Part shown: piece after piece, positions 13,539 through 20,788 of the stretch
Layout: every line of letters starts with the position of its first letter
Position numbering within the stretch: the stretch's first letter is position 1
Notes under the pieces: generated by a model
What the model was told of the DNA's origin: nothing
The model's database searches: none
Seen by the model: only the letters and a program-made list of their open reading frames with translations
Made by a program: the position numbers and the translations under genes
Assembly: GCA_947254895.1 (NCBI GenBank)
Contig: CAMYEY010000018.1
Span: 1-20,928, forward strand
Source of the DNA: an uncultured Clostridia bacterium
GTDB taxonomy: Bacteria > Bacillota > Clostridia > Saccharofermentanales > DTU023
Direction: 5' to 3'
Length of the DNA: 20,928 nt

Positions 13539-14684
13539 ATGGAATTTCGAGATTTAAAACAACAATACCAGCATTTACAGGCTGACCTAGACAAGGCCGT
13601 GGCTGAGGTTATGAGCCGGGGCCAATTTATAGGGGGAGGCCCGGTTGCAGACCTAGAGAAAACCTTAGCGGACTACGTCGGGGTTAAACATTGCCTGACC
13701 TGTGCCAATGGAACAGATGCCTTGAGCCTGGTTCTTATGGCCTGGGGGATCGGTCCCGGCCATGCTGTTTTTGTCCCTGACTTTACCTTTTTTGCTACGG
13801 CTGAAGTCGTCAGCTTTGCCGGGGCAACCCCTATCTTTGTGGCTGTCGATGACCGGACCTTTAACCTAGACCCGGAAGACTTGAAAGCAGCAATCGCTGA
13901 AGTTGAAAAGGCCGGCCGACTCGAAGCAAAAGCGGTTATACCGGTCGATCTTTTTGGTTTACCGGCCAACTATCCGGAAATTTTAAAAATTGCCGAAGAG
14001 AACGACCTACTTGTCCTAGCCGACTCGGCTCAAGGCTTTGGTGGCCGAATCGGTGACCGGGTCAATGGCAGTTTCGGCCAGGCGGCAACGACCTCCTTTT
14101 TCCCGGCAAAACCACTCGGTTGCTATGGGGACGGGGGAGCAGTTTTTACCAATGATAGCGATTTAGCGGACCTCGTCTTGTCCTTCAAGGTCCACGGCAA
14201 GGGCAGTTATAAGTACGATAATGTGAGGATCGGGGTAAATTCCAGGCTGGACACTATCCAAGCTGCCATCCTAAAGGTCAAGTTGCAGGCTTTTAAAGAC
14301 CATGAGTTGAAAGCTGTCAACTGGGCGGCTGACCTCTACCGGACCTACCTGGACCAGGCCTTTGTTACACCCCAGATTCCTGAGGGCTACCTTTCTTCCT
14401 ATGCCCAGTTCACCTTGCTTTTAGATTCTGCGGAAGAGCGGGAATTCTTACAAAAGGCCCTCAAGGCCAGGGATATACCGACGATGGTCTACTATCCCAT
14501 CCCCCTTCACCGACAAAAGGCCTTCGCTTATCTGGGTGAAGACATAAGGCGGCCGGCTAACACAGCTAGCCTCTGCGAGAGGGTCCTCAGCCTCCCCATG
14601 CACCCCTACTTATCCGAGCAAGATGTGGCCGGGGTTTCCGAGAATCTCCTGGCTGCCCACAAGGACTTTCAAGCCACTCGTTAA
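13539..14684 (+). CDS. wbpE: WbpE-like UDP-3-keto-GlcNAcA aminotransferase (DegT family)
   Basis: The 381-aa PLP enzyme opens EFRDLKQQYQHLQADLD and contains RGQFIGGGPVADLEKTLADYVG (27-48), HCLTCANGTDAL (51-62), ADSAQGFGG (161-169) with D162 for the pyridine nitrogen, and the lysine K191 in SFFPAKPLGCYGDGGA. VNSRLDTIQAAIL follows. These match the WbpE/WlbC subfamily, which aminates the 3-keto intermediate from the WbpB step with glutamate as donor to give UDP-GlcNAc(3NH2)A. AGGGAAAG precedes the ATG directly. It is last in the four-gene operon and is followed after about 30 bp by a strong terminator. It differs clearly from the other aminotransferase in the window (5348-6547), whose lysine motif is HAIKN. 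Confidence 0.9.
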   Translation: MEFRDLKQQYQHLQADLDKAVAEVMSRGQFIGGGPVADLEKTLADYVGVKHCLTCANGTDALSLVLMAWGIGPGHAVFVPDFTFFATAEVVSFAGATPIFVAVDDRTFNLDPEDLKAAIAEVEKAGRLEAKAVIPVDLFGLPANYPEILKIAEENDLLVLADSAQGFGGRIGDRVNGSFGQAATTSFFPAKPLGCYGDGGAVFTNDSDLADLVLSFKVHGKGSYKYDNVRIGVNSRLDTIQAAILKVKLQAFKDHELKAVNWAADLYRTYLDQAFVTPQIPEGYLSSYAQFTLLLDSAEEREFLQKALKARDIPTMVYYPIPLHRQKAFAYLGEDIRRPANTASLCERVLSLPMHPYLSEQDVAGVSENLLAAHKDFQATR

Positions 14685-14715
14685 GGGGGTGGATTACTCC
14701 TTTAAAATACCATTC

Positions 14716-14745
14716 AAAAAGCCGGCTACCAAAGGCCGGCTTTTT
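14716..14745. terminator. Strong bidirectional intrinsic terminator
   Basis: AAAAAGCCGGC (14716-14726) pairs with GCCGGCTTTTT (14735-14745) around an 8-nt loop. It ends in a T tract on both strands, so it can close the plus-strand diacetamido-uronate operon and the minus-strand aminopeptidase gene that ends at 14770. Confidence 0.93.
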
Positions 14746-14769
14746 GCTAATTTTCTCTTGTGTTGTAGA

Positions 14770-16572
14770 TTATTTCTTGTCCAGGGGCTGGGTTTCACTT
14801 TCTAGCCAAGCCCGTTCGCTTTCTGTCAGATAGGGGCTGAGTAAGTCGTAGACTTTCTTTTGGTAGGCATTGAACCAATCTACCTCATATCCCTCCAAGT
14901 AGGCTGTATCAATTGCTGCCCGGTCAAAGGGGACAAAGGAGAGACAATCCAACTTCAGGTACTGGTCGGCCCCGACTTTTTGGTCCTCGGCGACGACATA
15001 ATCGTTTTCCAGCCTGATCCCGTGCGAACCTTCCTTATAAACACCGGGTTCATTGGTGATAACCATGCCGGGCTGGAGGGGGACAGGCTTGTAGGTCATA
15101 TTGAAACGCTGGGGTCCTTCATGGACACTCAAGAGGTAGCCAACCCCGTGGCCGGTTCCGCACTTATAGTCCATATGGTGTTGCCAGAGAGGCTGGCGGG
15201 CCAGGACATCCAGGTAGTAACCGGTTACGCCGGAGAGGAAAACCGCCCTGGCAAGGTTGATGTGAGACTTGAGGGTCAGGCTATAATCCCGGATTTCTTC
15301 GTCCGTCAAGGGGCCACAGGAAATCGTTCGGGTAATATCGGTTGTGCCGTCAAGATAATGACCGCCGGAATCCACCAGTAAAAAGCCGGATGGCTGAATC
15401 TGGCTAAAACTTTCGGGCGAAGCACTATAGTGCATCATGGCAGCATTGGGGCCATAGGCCGCAATGGTTGAAAAACTATCATCTAAAAAATTCTCTTGTT
15501 CAGCCCTCAGATTATGGAGGACTTCTTCAACCTTGAGCTCATCCAACTGGACCTTGCCTACATTCTTTTTAACATAGTAGATAAATTTGGTCAGGGCGAC
15601 TGCATCCCGGACGTAGGCTCGCCTTTGGTTTTCAAGCTCGACGGGGTTGAGACAGCTCTTAATAGCGTAAGGATAGTCCGTCTTATCGAGAATCTTGACT
15701 CCCTCCGGTACTTGGGCAAATAACTTATGGTTAACCATGTTTTTGTCAACAACCAGACTCTTACTCTCGAGTTGCTCTAGGTCACTAAAAACCTGAGCGT
15801 AGTCCCTAACGGTTATCCCATTCTCTGCGAGGTGCTTTTGAACATTTTGATCAAGCTTACTTTGGTCGACATAGAGGGTGGCCCCATCCCGGCTAATCAG
15901 GGCATAAGAAATAACAACCGGTGTATTTTTAATATCATCAGCCCGAATATTGAAAAGCCAGCAGATGTCGTTTAGTCCGGCATAGAGGGCGGATTCAACT
16001 CCATCCTCAGCCATCTTTTCTCTGACCAGGTCGACTTTTTCAGCAGCAGTCAGGCCGGTATATTGAGGCTCATGGACAAAGACTTTGCTTTGGGGCATAG
16101 GGGGCCGGTCTGACCAGATATCTTCCACCAGCTGGAGGTCACTTTTAAGATCGACACCAAGGGGGTTGAGAAGGGCCTGAAAGTCCTCGAAGGCCTTTTG
16201 TGAAACCATTTCGCCGTTTACACCCAGGCTATCGCCGGCCCTTAAGGTCTGGGCCAGATATTGGTTGAGGGTGGGATAATCACTGTTCCCCATCTTCATC
16301 ATCTCAAACTCACTACCCGCAATCTGCTTAGCTGCCTGAATATAGTAACGACCATCCACCCAGAGGAGGGCAGCATCGGCAGTCACCAGGGCGTAGCCGG
16401 CAGAACCGGTAAAGCCGGTTAACCAGGCACGGTTTTTAAAATGATCCGCTACATACTCACTCTGGTGCGGATCAGCCGTATTTATGTAGTAGGCAGTCAG
16501 CTTATTTTGGGCCATCTTTTGCCGCAGCTTAGCCAATTTCTCATTCGTTGTCAGAATCGTCTTCGCTTCCAT
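14770..16572 (-). CDS. Xaa-Pro aminopeptidase P (M24B metallopeptidase)
   Basis: The 600-aa protein has the three-part layout of long aminopeptidase P enzymes: a first creatinase-like domain (about 10-150, with FTGSAGYALVTADAALLWVDGRY at 54-76), a second such domain (about 170-310) and a C-terminal pita-bread catalytic domain. The five metal ligands are all visible: D401 in LLVDSGG, D412 in TTDITRT, H475 in GTGHGVGY, E508 in TNEPGVY and E522 in GIRLEND; VHEGP (483-487) supplies a further active-site histidine. It removes N-terminal residues ahead of proline in the cytoplasm. No signal peptide is seen. The ATG at 16572 has only a weak ribosome site (AAAGCGAG). It is a single-gene unit with no evident link to polysaccharide synthesis. 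Confidence 0.93.
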   Translation of the reverse strand: MEAKTILTTNEKLAKLRQKMAQNKLTAYYINTADPHQSEYVADHFKNRAWLTGFTGSAGYALVTADAALLWVDGRYYIQAAKQIAGSEFEMMKMGNSDYPTLNQYLAQTLRAGDSLGVNGEMVSQKAFEDFQALLNPLGVDLKSDLQLVEDIWSDRPPMPQSKVFVHEPQYTGLTAAEKVDLVREKMAEDGVESALYAGLNDICWLFNIRADDIKNTPVVISYALISRDGATLYVDQSKLDQNVQKHLAENGITVRDYAQVFSDLEQLESKSLVVDKNMVNHKLFAQVPEGVKILDKTDYPYAIKSCLNPVELENQRRAYVRDAVALTKFIYYVKKNVGKVQLDELKVEEVLHNLRAEQENFLDDSFSTIAAYGPNAAMMHYSASPESFSQIQPSGFLLVDSGGHYLDGTTDITRTISCGPLTDEEIRDYSLTLKSHINLARAVFLSGVTGYYLDVLARQPLWQHHMDYKCGTGHGVGYLLSVHEGPQRFNMTYKPVPLQPGMVITNEPGVYKEGSHGIRLENDYVVAEDQKVGADQYLKLDCLSFVPFDRAAIDTAYLEGYEVDWFNAYQKKVYDLLSPYLTESERAWLESETQPLDKK

Positions 16573-16610
16573 GATTAAGACTCGCTTTCTAGTACTTTAT
16601 TCCAGGAAAT

Positions 16611-16619
16611 ATCTTAGCA
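16611..16619 (-). promoter_or_regulatory. Possible extended -10 element for the aminopeptidase gene
   Basis: The minus strand reads TGCTAAGAT: a TG dinucleotide and TAAGAT (4 of 6) about 40 bp before the ATG. No convincing -35 accompanies it. Confidence 0.3.
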
Positions 16620-16694
16620 CTATCCAAGAAAGCAGGCTAGAAGATTGGTTGCTAGGTGGGAGAGGCTGCTCCTTTTGGCTCTGGTAATAAAGAC

Positions 16695-16743
16695 AAGATG
16701 GTGACTTTTTATTTGTTACCATCTTAACTTTTTAGCCGGGGGG
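16695..16743 (+). repeat. Dispersed intergenic repeat, copy 2, with intact hairpin
   Basis: AAGATGGTGAC (16695-16705) pairs with GTTACCATCTT (16715-16725) over 11 positions with a single G-T wobble, around the 9-nt loop TTTTTATTT. A T tract and TTAGCC follow. The stretch aligns with 9873-9925, and its 11+9+11 geometry is the same as in the tandem array at 20090-20244. Although terminator-like, no gene ends upstream on either strand. Confidence 0.75.
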
Positions 16744-16803
16744 GTGGTTGGCTTAGCCAAGAGGTGATGGGCGGCTTAACCCAAGCGACCCCACCAACAC
16801 CCC
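16741..16803. repeat. Long imperfect inverted repeat upstream of the proS promoter
   Basis: GGGGTGGTTGG (16741-16751) can pair with CCAACACCCC (16794-16803) with one bulged G. The 42 nt between include smaller complementary words. It lies upstream of the predicted proS -10, so it would act at DNA level or in a longer transcript. Confidence 0.4.
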
Positions 16804-16849
16804 ACTTAAAAAAGCCCTTAAAAGGGTAATCGTCCAAAGAGCCTAATCA

Positions 16850-16858
16850 TGGTACAAT
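16850..16858 (+). promoter_or_regulatory. Extended -10 promoter of proS
   Basis: TGGTACAAT combines a TG extension with TACAAT (5 of 6). The -35 at 17 bp (TCGTCC, 16830-16835) is poor, as is common when the extended element is present. The leader to the ATG at 16894 would be about 28 nt. Confidence 0.5.
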
Positions 16859-16893
16859 AAGCTAAAACTTTAGATAACTGGAGCAGCAAGATA

Positions 16894-18597
16894 ATGAGAT
16901 TAAGTAGAGATTATTTTTTCACTCTGAGAAATGATGTCAAAGATGAAGATTCGGCCAGTGGTAACCTGCTGGTTAGGTCCGGAATGATCAAGAAAACGTC
17001 ATCCGGCATATATATGTTTTTACCCTTGGGTCTAAAGGTTTTTCGCAAGATAGAAAATATCGTCCGTGAAGAAATGAACCGGATCCACTGTATGGAACTG
17101 ACAATGCCGGCCCTCATACCGGAAGAGGTTTATGTTGAGTCCGGCCGCCGGGAAAATTTCGGTAAGTCCATGTTCGCTCTGTCAGATCGCTTTGGTAAAC
17201 CGTTCGTCCTCGGCCCGACCCATGAAGAACTTTTTGCTGCTGCCGGTAAGATGCATATTAAATCTTACAAAGACCTCCCGGTCAGCCTCTACCAATTTCA
17301 GAACAAATATCGGGATGAGCCCCGCCCCCGTTTCGGCCTGATCCGGGTCCGAGAGTTCGTCATGAAAGACTCCTATACCTTCGACCGTGACCTGGAGGGC
17401 TTAGACCACTCATACCAGCTCATGTTTGAAGCCTACAAAAAAATCTTTGACCGCCTGGCCATCGACTATGTTATTGTTCGGGCGGATACCGGCGTGATGG
17501 GCGGCCTTTTGTCCGAGGAATTTCAGGCTGTTACTGACATTGGCGAAGATATTCTGGTCGTCGAAAAATCTTCCGGATACGCTTCTAACCTGGAGGTTGC
17601 GGCTTGTCTGGTTGAAGGAGAAATGCCAGACGAAAAAGAGCTGGCTTATGAAGTAAAAGATACTCCAGGAGCCGGTACCATCGAAGAAGTAACCGCCTTT
17701 TTAGGGCAGGATGTCAAAAAATTTGTTAAAACTCTAATCTACAAGATCGACGGCAAGATTTACGCCCTCCTAGTCAGGGGAGACCACGAGGTAAACGAGA
17801 CCAAGGTTCTCAAACTCCTGGGTGCCAACGAGATTGAGATGGCCAGTCCGGATGAAGTGGTGGAAGCGACCCATGCCCCGGTAGGTTTTGCCGGCCCGAT
17901 TGGCTTGGAAGTTCCCATTATTATGGACCAGCAGATTACGGTTATGAAAAACTTTATCGTTGGGGCTAACCAGGCAGACAAGCACTATCTCAATGCCAAC
18001 CTGACAGACTTTAAGCCCGACCAAGTAGCCGATATTCGCCAGATCAAGGAAGGGGACATGTGTGAAAATGGGGCCGGCCCGGTCAGCTTTATGCACGGTA
18101 TCGAAGTCGGTAACACTTTTAAGCTAGGCGATAAATATTCTAAGGCCATGGACCTCTACTATACCGATCAGAACAACGAACTTGTCCCTGTGCAGATGGG
18201 TTCTTACGGGATTGGGATTGCCCGTTGTATGGCTGCTATTGTCGAACAAAACCACAACGACCACGGCATCCTCTGGCCCAAACACCTGGCCCCTGTCCAG
18301 GTAGCTATCGTGGTCATCAATTCTAAAAATGAAGAACAAATGGTTATTGCCAATGACCTCTACGAGCAATTGAGCGAGCAAACCGACCTGGATGTCCTGA
18401 TCGACGACCGGGACGAGCGGGCCGGTGTTAAATTCAACGATATGGAACTGATCGGAGCCTATGCCCGGATTACAGTCGGCCGTGGAGTCAAGGATGGCCA
18501 AGTCGAACTGAAAATCAGCGGCTGCGAGGACAAGGAAGATGTTGCCATCGACCAGGTTTTAAGCCGGGTTAAAGAGATTTTCACCGCCGAAGATTAG
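16894..18597 (+). CDS. proS: Prolyl-tRNA synthetase, bacterial type with editing insertion
   Basis: The 567-aa enzyme charges tRNA-Pro with proline in the cytoplasm. It is a class II synthetase: motif 1 lies near ENIVREEMNRIHCMELTMPAL, motif 2 is YRDEPRPRFGLIRVREFVMKDSY (about 138-160) and motif 3 is GSYGIGIARCMAAIVEQNHNDHGI near residues 432-455. Between motifs 2 and 3 sits the roughly 180-residue YbaK-like insertion domain that clears mischarged alanyl-tRNA-Pro (about 225-405). The C-terminal anticodon-binding domain opens LAPVQVAIVVI. Length is normal for the bacterial type. GGAG lies 10 nt before the ATG. The folate-PHP fusion gene follows after 58 bp on the same strand and may be co-transcribed. 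Confidence 0.96.
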   Translation: MRLSRDYFFTLRNDVKDEDSASGNLLVRSGMIKKTSSGIYMFLPLGLKVFRKIENIVREEMNRIHCMELTMPALIPEEVYVESGRRENFGKSMFALSDRFGKPFVLGPTHEELFAAAGKMHIKSYKDLPVSLYQFQNKYRDEPRPRFGLIRVREFVMKDSYTFDRDLEGLDHSYQLMFEAYKKIFDRLAIDYVIVRADTGVMGGLLSEEFQAVTDIGEDILVVEKSSGYASNLEVAACLVEGEMPDEKELAYEVKDTPGAGTIEEVTAFLGQDVKKFVKTLIYKIDGKIYALLVRGDHEVNETKVLKLLGANEIEMASPDEVVEATHAPVGFAGPIGLEVPIIMDQQITVMKNFIVGANQADKHYLNANLTDFKPDQVADIRQIKEGDMCENGAGPVSFMHGIEVGNTFKLGDKYSKAMDLYYTDQNNELVPVQMGSYGIGIARCMAAIVEQNHNDHGILWPKHLAPVQVAIVVINSKNEEQMVIANDLYEQLSEQTDLDVLIDDRDERAGVKFNDMELIGAYARITVGRGVKDGQVELKISGCEDKEDVAIDQVLSRVKEIFTAED

Positions 18598-18655
18598 GGT
18601 GGTTTGGTCCCTGTCTTAACCAGCAATACTTTTGTAGCCGGAGTAACCTATAAAG

Positions 18656-20086
18656 ATGAGCAAACTCAGAGAAGAACTAAAAGCAAAGCGAGATGGCCTG
18701 CCTGGCGACCTGCGGAACCAAGCTTCCCAAGAAATCTGTCGCCAGCTCCTGGCCTCTCCCAATTATCAGGCAGCAGAGCTCATCTTTGCCTACGTCAATT
18801 TTTCTAGCGAAGTGCAAACCTTTGACATCATCAAGGCTGCCCTGGCTGAAGGTAAAAAGGTTGCGGTTCCCTTGATCCTTTCTGGAAATCGAATGGAAGC
18901 AGCCCTTATCTCCGATCTTGGGGAACTCAAGCCGGACTCCATGGGCATCCCTTCCGTTACAGCTGAATCCGCCCGACTGGTCGAGCCGGAACAAATTGAC
19001 CTGGCCCTCATCCCTTGCCTGGCTTTTGACCTGAGGGGTTACCGCCTGGGCTACGGAAAGGGTTACTACGACCGCTATTTGCCAAAGCTTAGGCTCGGCT
19101 GTACCAAATTGGCCCTAGCCTTTGACGAACAAGAGGTAGATAGCCTGCCCAACAACATCTACGACTACCCCCTGGACGGCGTCCTTTGCCAATCAGGTTT
19201 TAAGCAGTTAATGACCCGGGTTGAAACCCACTGTCACTCACACTTTTCCTTTGACTGTGACCGCCAGCTCGACCTCCTCATCCAAGAAGCCGAGCAGAAA
19301 AATTACAGCTTTCTCAGCCTAACCGACCACTATGACAAGGATGTGAAAGATGGCCAGGTCCAGCCCGGCCTCAGTCGGGTCGGAGAAGATCCGGCCGAGG
19401 GTGAATGGGCAATCCCGGTCGCCCGCTATATTGACTACTGCCAGTCTAAGAAAAGTGAACTCCAAGACCGAGGTTCCAAGCTCCAGCTCCTGATCGGACT
19501 AGAACTCGGCTATCAAGACTATCTGGTTGAGGACTTTAACCGGCTGACCAAAGCTTACCCCTTCGATCTCCTGGTGGGCTCAGTTCATACCATGAAGGGC
19601 TATGACTTTGCCGATATTGGCGAACCCCTCTACAGCCAGGGCAAGCACCAGGCCTTTAAATCCTACCTGGACACCCTCATTGAAATGACAGAATCAGGGC
19701 TAGACTTTGATATCCTGGCCCACTTTGACTACGTCACCCGCTATTCGCCCTATCCGGACCCCCATATTTACTACCGTGACCACCCGGAAAGTTTTGACCG
19801 ACTTTTTGAAGCGATCATTTCACGCAACATTGCCCTGGAGGTCAACACCCGCACCCGTTACCGGCAAATTCTTTCCGGCCGGGATGACTGGGGCCTCGCC
19901 GACCTGGAAATCTATAAACGCTACTATGAATTGGGTGGTCGCCTGATCTGCTTTGCCACGGATGCCCACGAGACCGGCAACTTGCAAATGCTCATCTCAG
20001 ATTCGATCCAACAAATGAAGGCCATCGGCTTCCGCCAGGGCTGCTATTTTAAAGGACGCCAAGCCCACTTCTACGATTTGCTTTAG
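18656..20086 (+). CDS. Fusion of 5-formyltetrahydrofolate cyclo-ligase and PHP-domain phosphatase (HisJ-like)
   Basis: One uninterrupted 476-codon frame holds two enzymes. Residues 1-183 are a 5-formyltetrahydrofolate cyclo-ligase (FAU1/YgfA): basic N-terminus, IFAYVNFSSEVQT (43-55) and the ATP-binding RGYRLGYGKGYYDRYL (127-142). This enzyme converts 5-formyl-THF to 5,10-methenyl-THF with ATP. From about 187 a PHP domain begins: THCHSHFSFD (H192, H194), LTDHYD (D224, H225), GLELGY (E282), GSVHTM (H311), LAHFDYV (H356) and ATDAHE (D436, H438), a full set of metal ligands as in histidinol-phosphate phosphatase HisJ. Each part is near the usual length for a separate enzyme. GGAG lies 12 nt before the ATG. 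An internal ATG at 19211, just ahead of the PHP domain, could be a relic start. No other histidine-biosynthesis gene is nearby, so the PHP substrate is uncertain. Confidence 0.88.
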   Translation: MSKLREELKAKRDGLPGDLRNQASQEICRQLLASPNYQAAELIFAYVNFSSEVQTFDIIKAALAEGKKVAVPLILSGNRMEAALISDLGELKPDSMGIPSVTAESARLVEPEQIDLALIPCLAFDLRGYRLGYGKGYYDRYLPKLRLGCTKLALAFDEQEVDSLPNNIYDYPLDGVLCQSGFKQLMTRVETHCHSHFSFDCDRQLDLLIQEAEQKNYSFLSLTDHYDKDVKDGQVQPGLSRVGEDPAEGEWAIPVARYIDYCQSKKSELQDRGSKLQLLIGLELGYQDYLVEDFNRLTKAYPFDLLVGSVHTMKGYDFADIGEPLYSQGKHQAFKSYLDTLIEMTESGLDFDILAHFDYVTRYSPYPDPHIYYRDHPESFDRLFEAIISRNIALEVNTRTRYRQILSGRDDWGLADLEIYKRYYELGGRLICFATDAHETGNLQMLISDSIQQMKAIGFRQGCYFKGRQAHFYDLL

Positions 20087-20089
20087 AGG

Positions 20090-20269
20090 GTTACCGTCTT
20101 GCTATTATGGTCCGTATTGGGGATTGGCTGGTTAAAAAACAAAGATCGTAACAAAATAAAAGTTACCGTCTTATTGTTATGGCCAGAACCAGCCCATGGC
20201 TGGACAAAAATCAAAGACCGTAACAAAATTAAAATTACCATCTTGCGATTATTACCGCCGTAGCGGCGG
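20090..20269 (+). repeat. Tandem array of 72-bp hairpin-bearing repeats
   Basis: GTTACCGTCTT recurs at 20090, 20162 and (as ATTACCATCTT) 20234, exactly 72 bp apart each time. The ends face each other as hairpins with fixed geometry: AAGATCGTAAC (20142-20152), 9-nt loop, GTTACCGTCTT (20162-20172); and AAGACCGTAAC (20214-20224), 9-nt loop, ATTACCATCTT (20234-20244). Between them are smaller stems, a perfect 6-bp one in unit 2 (CCAGCC/GGCTGG, 20189-20203) and one in unit 3 (CCGCCG/CGGCGG, 20255-20269). The array begins 3 bp after the stop codon of the fusion gene. The same hairpin appears at 16695-16725. Confidence 0.85.
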
Positions 20270-20497
20270 TCGGTTAGCAGGTGAAACAAGCAAAAACATT
20301 AAATATAGTATAATCACCAGAATCTTGTCAATAAATCCTCACTTGAAAAAATTCTCGGGGTAAAACACCAAACTCTGGCCCAAAACCGATGGCCCTCAAA
20401 CTCCGAAAAACTGCAGCTGAAAAGCGTATAAACCTGCTTCTGCAAAGGCCTAAAGTCACCCCCTCTCCCAAAAAAATCAAATTGTACACGTTTAGGG

Positions 20498-20691
20498 AAA
20501 ATCTTTAAGATTTTTAAGTTTATAGAAAAATGAAATAAAAAGCGTCACAAAAGATACCGTTTTTGACGTTATTGCAGAAAGTAAACTTGCTTAAAAAATC
20601 AGGGGCTGTTAACCTGATTTTATAAATCGATAGAGTGTGTGTCGAGGGACCTAACTCTTCATAAATCAAACATCAAAGTTTTGATCTTATG
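20498..20691. repeat. Cluster of four AT-rich hairpins
   Basis: Four inverted repeats follow one another. They are 20498-20514 (AAAATCT/AGATTTT, 3-nt loop); 20543-20568 (CGTCA-c-AAAA with TTTTTGACG, one bulge, 7-nt loop); 20595-20621 (AAAATCAGG/CCTGATTTT, perfect 9-bp stem, 9-nt loop); and 20660-20691 (CATAA/TTATG enclosing ATCAAA/TTTGAT). The third resembles an intrinsic terminator in either direction. Taken together they suggest a structured RNA or a terminator-rich boundary. Confidence 0.45.
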
Positions 20692-20720
20692 AGTGGCGCA
20701 AGAGGATAGGCAAGAGCAAG

Positions 20721-20729
20721 TGGTATAAG
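20721..20729 (+). promoter_or_regulatory. Extended -10 element for the exported-protein gene
   Basis: TGGTATAAG combines a TG extension with TATAAG (5 of 6). It gives a leader of about 50 nt to the ATG at 20789. No good -35 is seen. Confidence 0.4.
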
Positions 20730-20788
20730 TATGTATTTGCACGCTGTTGCGATTTGCTGACCTGTAGCCATAAGGGGTGCGAGTAGAT

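Larger units (their letters stand above)
16573..16893. other. Divergent intergenic region with repeat element (no gene seen)
   Basis: This 321-bp gap lies between the aminopeptidase (-) and proS (+). It holds a possible minus-strand promoter, the second copy of the dispersed GTTACCRTCTT element, a G-rich then C-rich stretch able to fold into a long hairpin, and the proS promoter. I looked for a T-box (tRNA-sensing) leader before proS and found no antiterminator sequence. No open frame with a ribosome site is evident. Confidence 0.7.
20087..20788. other. Long non-coding region: hairpin array then AT-rich segment
   Basis: This 702-bp stretch carries no convincing gene on either strand. The first part (20090-20269) is the 72-bp-period hairpin array. 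The rest is clearly richer in A and T than the flanking genes. It contains an isolated TATAAT at 20309-20314 without a good -35, a set of hairpins between 20498 and 20691, and a promoter-like element at 20721-20729 ahead of the next gene. I could not match it to a known riboswitch. Confidence 0.7.

Noticed and set aside
14860..15381. Open frame of 173 codons on the plus strand
   Set aside because: It lies wholly antisense inside the aminopeptidase P gene, which has all five metal ligands. The product has no recognisable domain.
16812..16830. Minus-strand terminator (CCCTTTTAAGGG followed by a T tract)
   Set aside because: The loop is too tight for a full stem, and no minus-strand gene ends here; only the divergent proS start is nearby.
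16726..16893. Possible T-box leader controlling proS
   Set aside because: I found no GGTGGNACCGCG-type antiterminator and no terminator in the short predicted leader. The G-rich stretch at 16738-16751 only superficially recalls it.
18124..18501. Open frame of 125 codons on the minus strand
   Set aside because: It is antisense to the C-terminal part of proS and looks like a codon-bias shadow of that well-supported gene.
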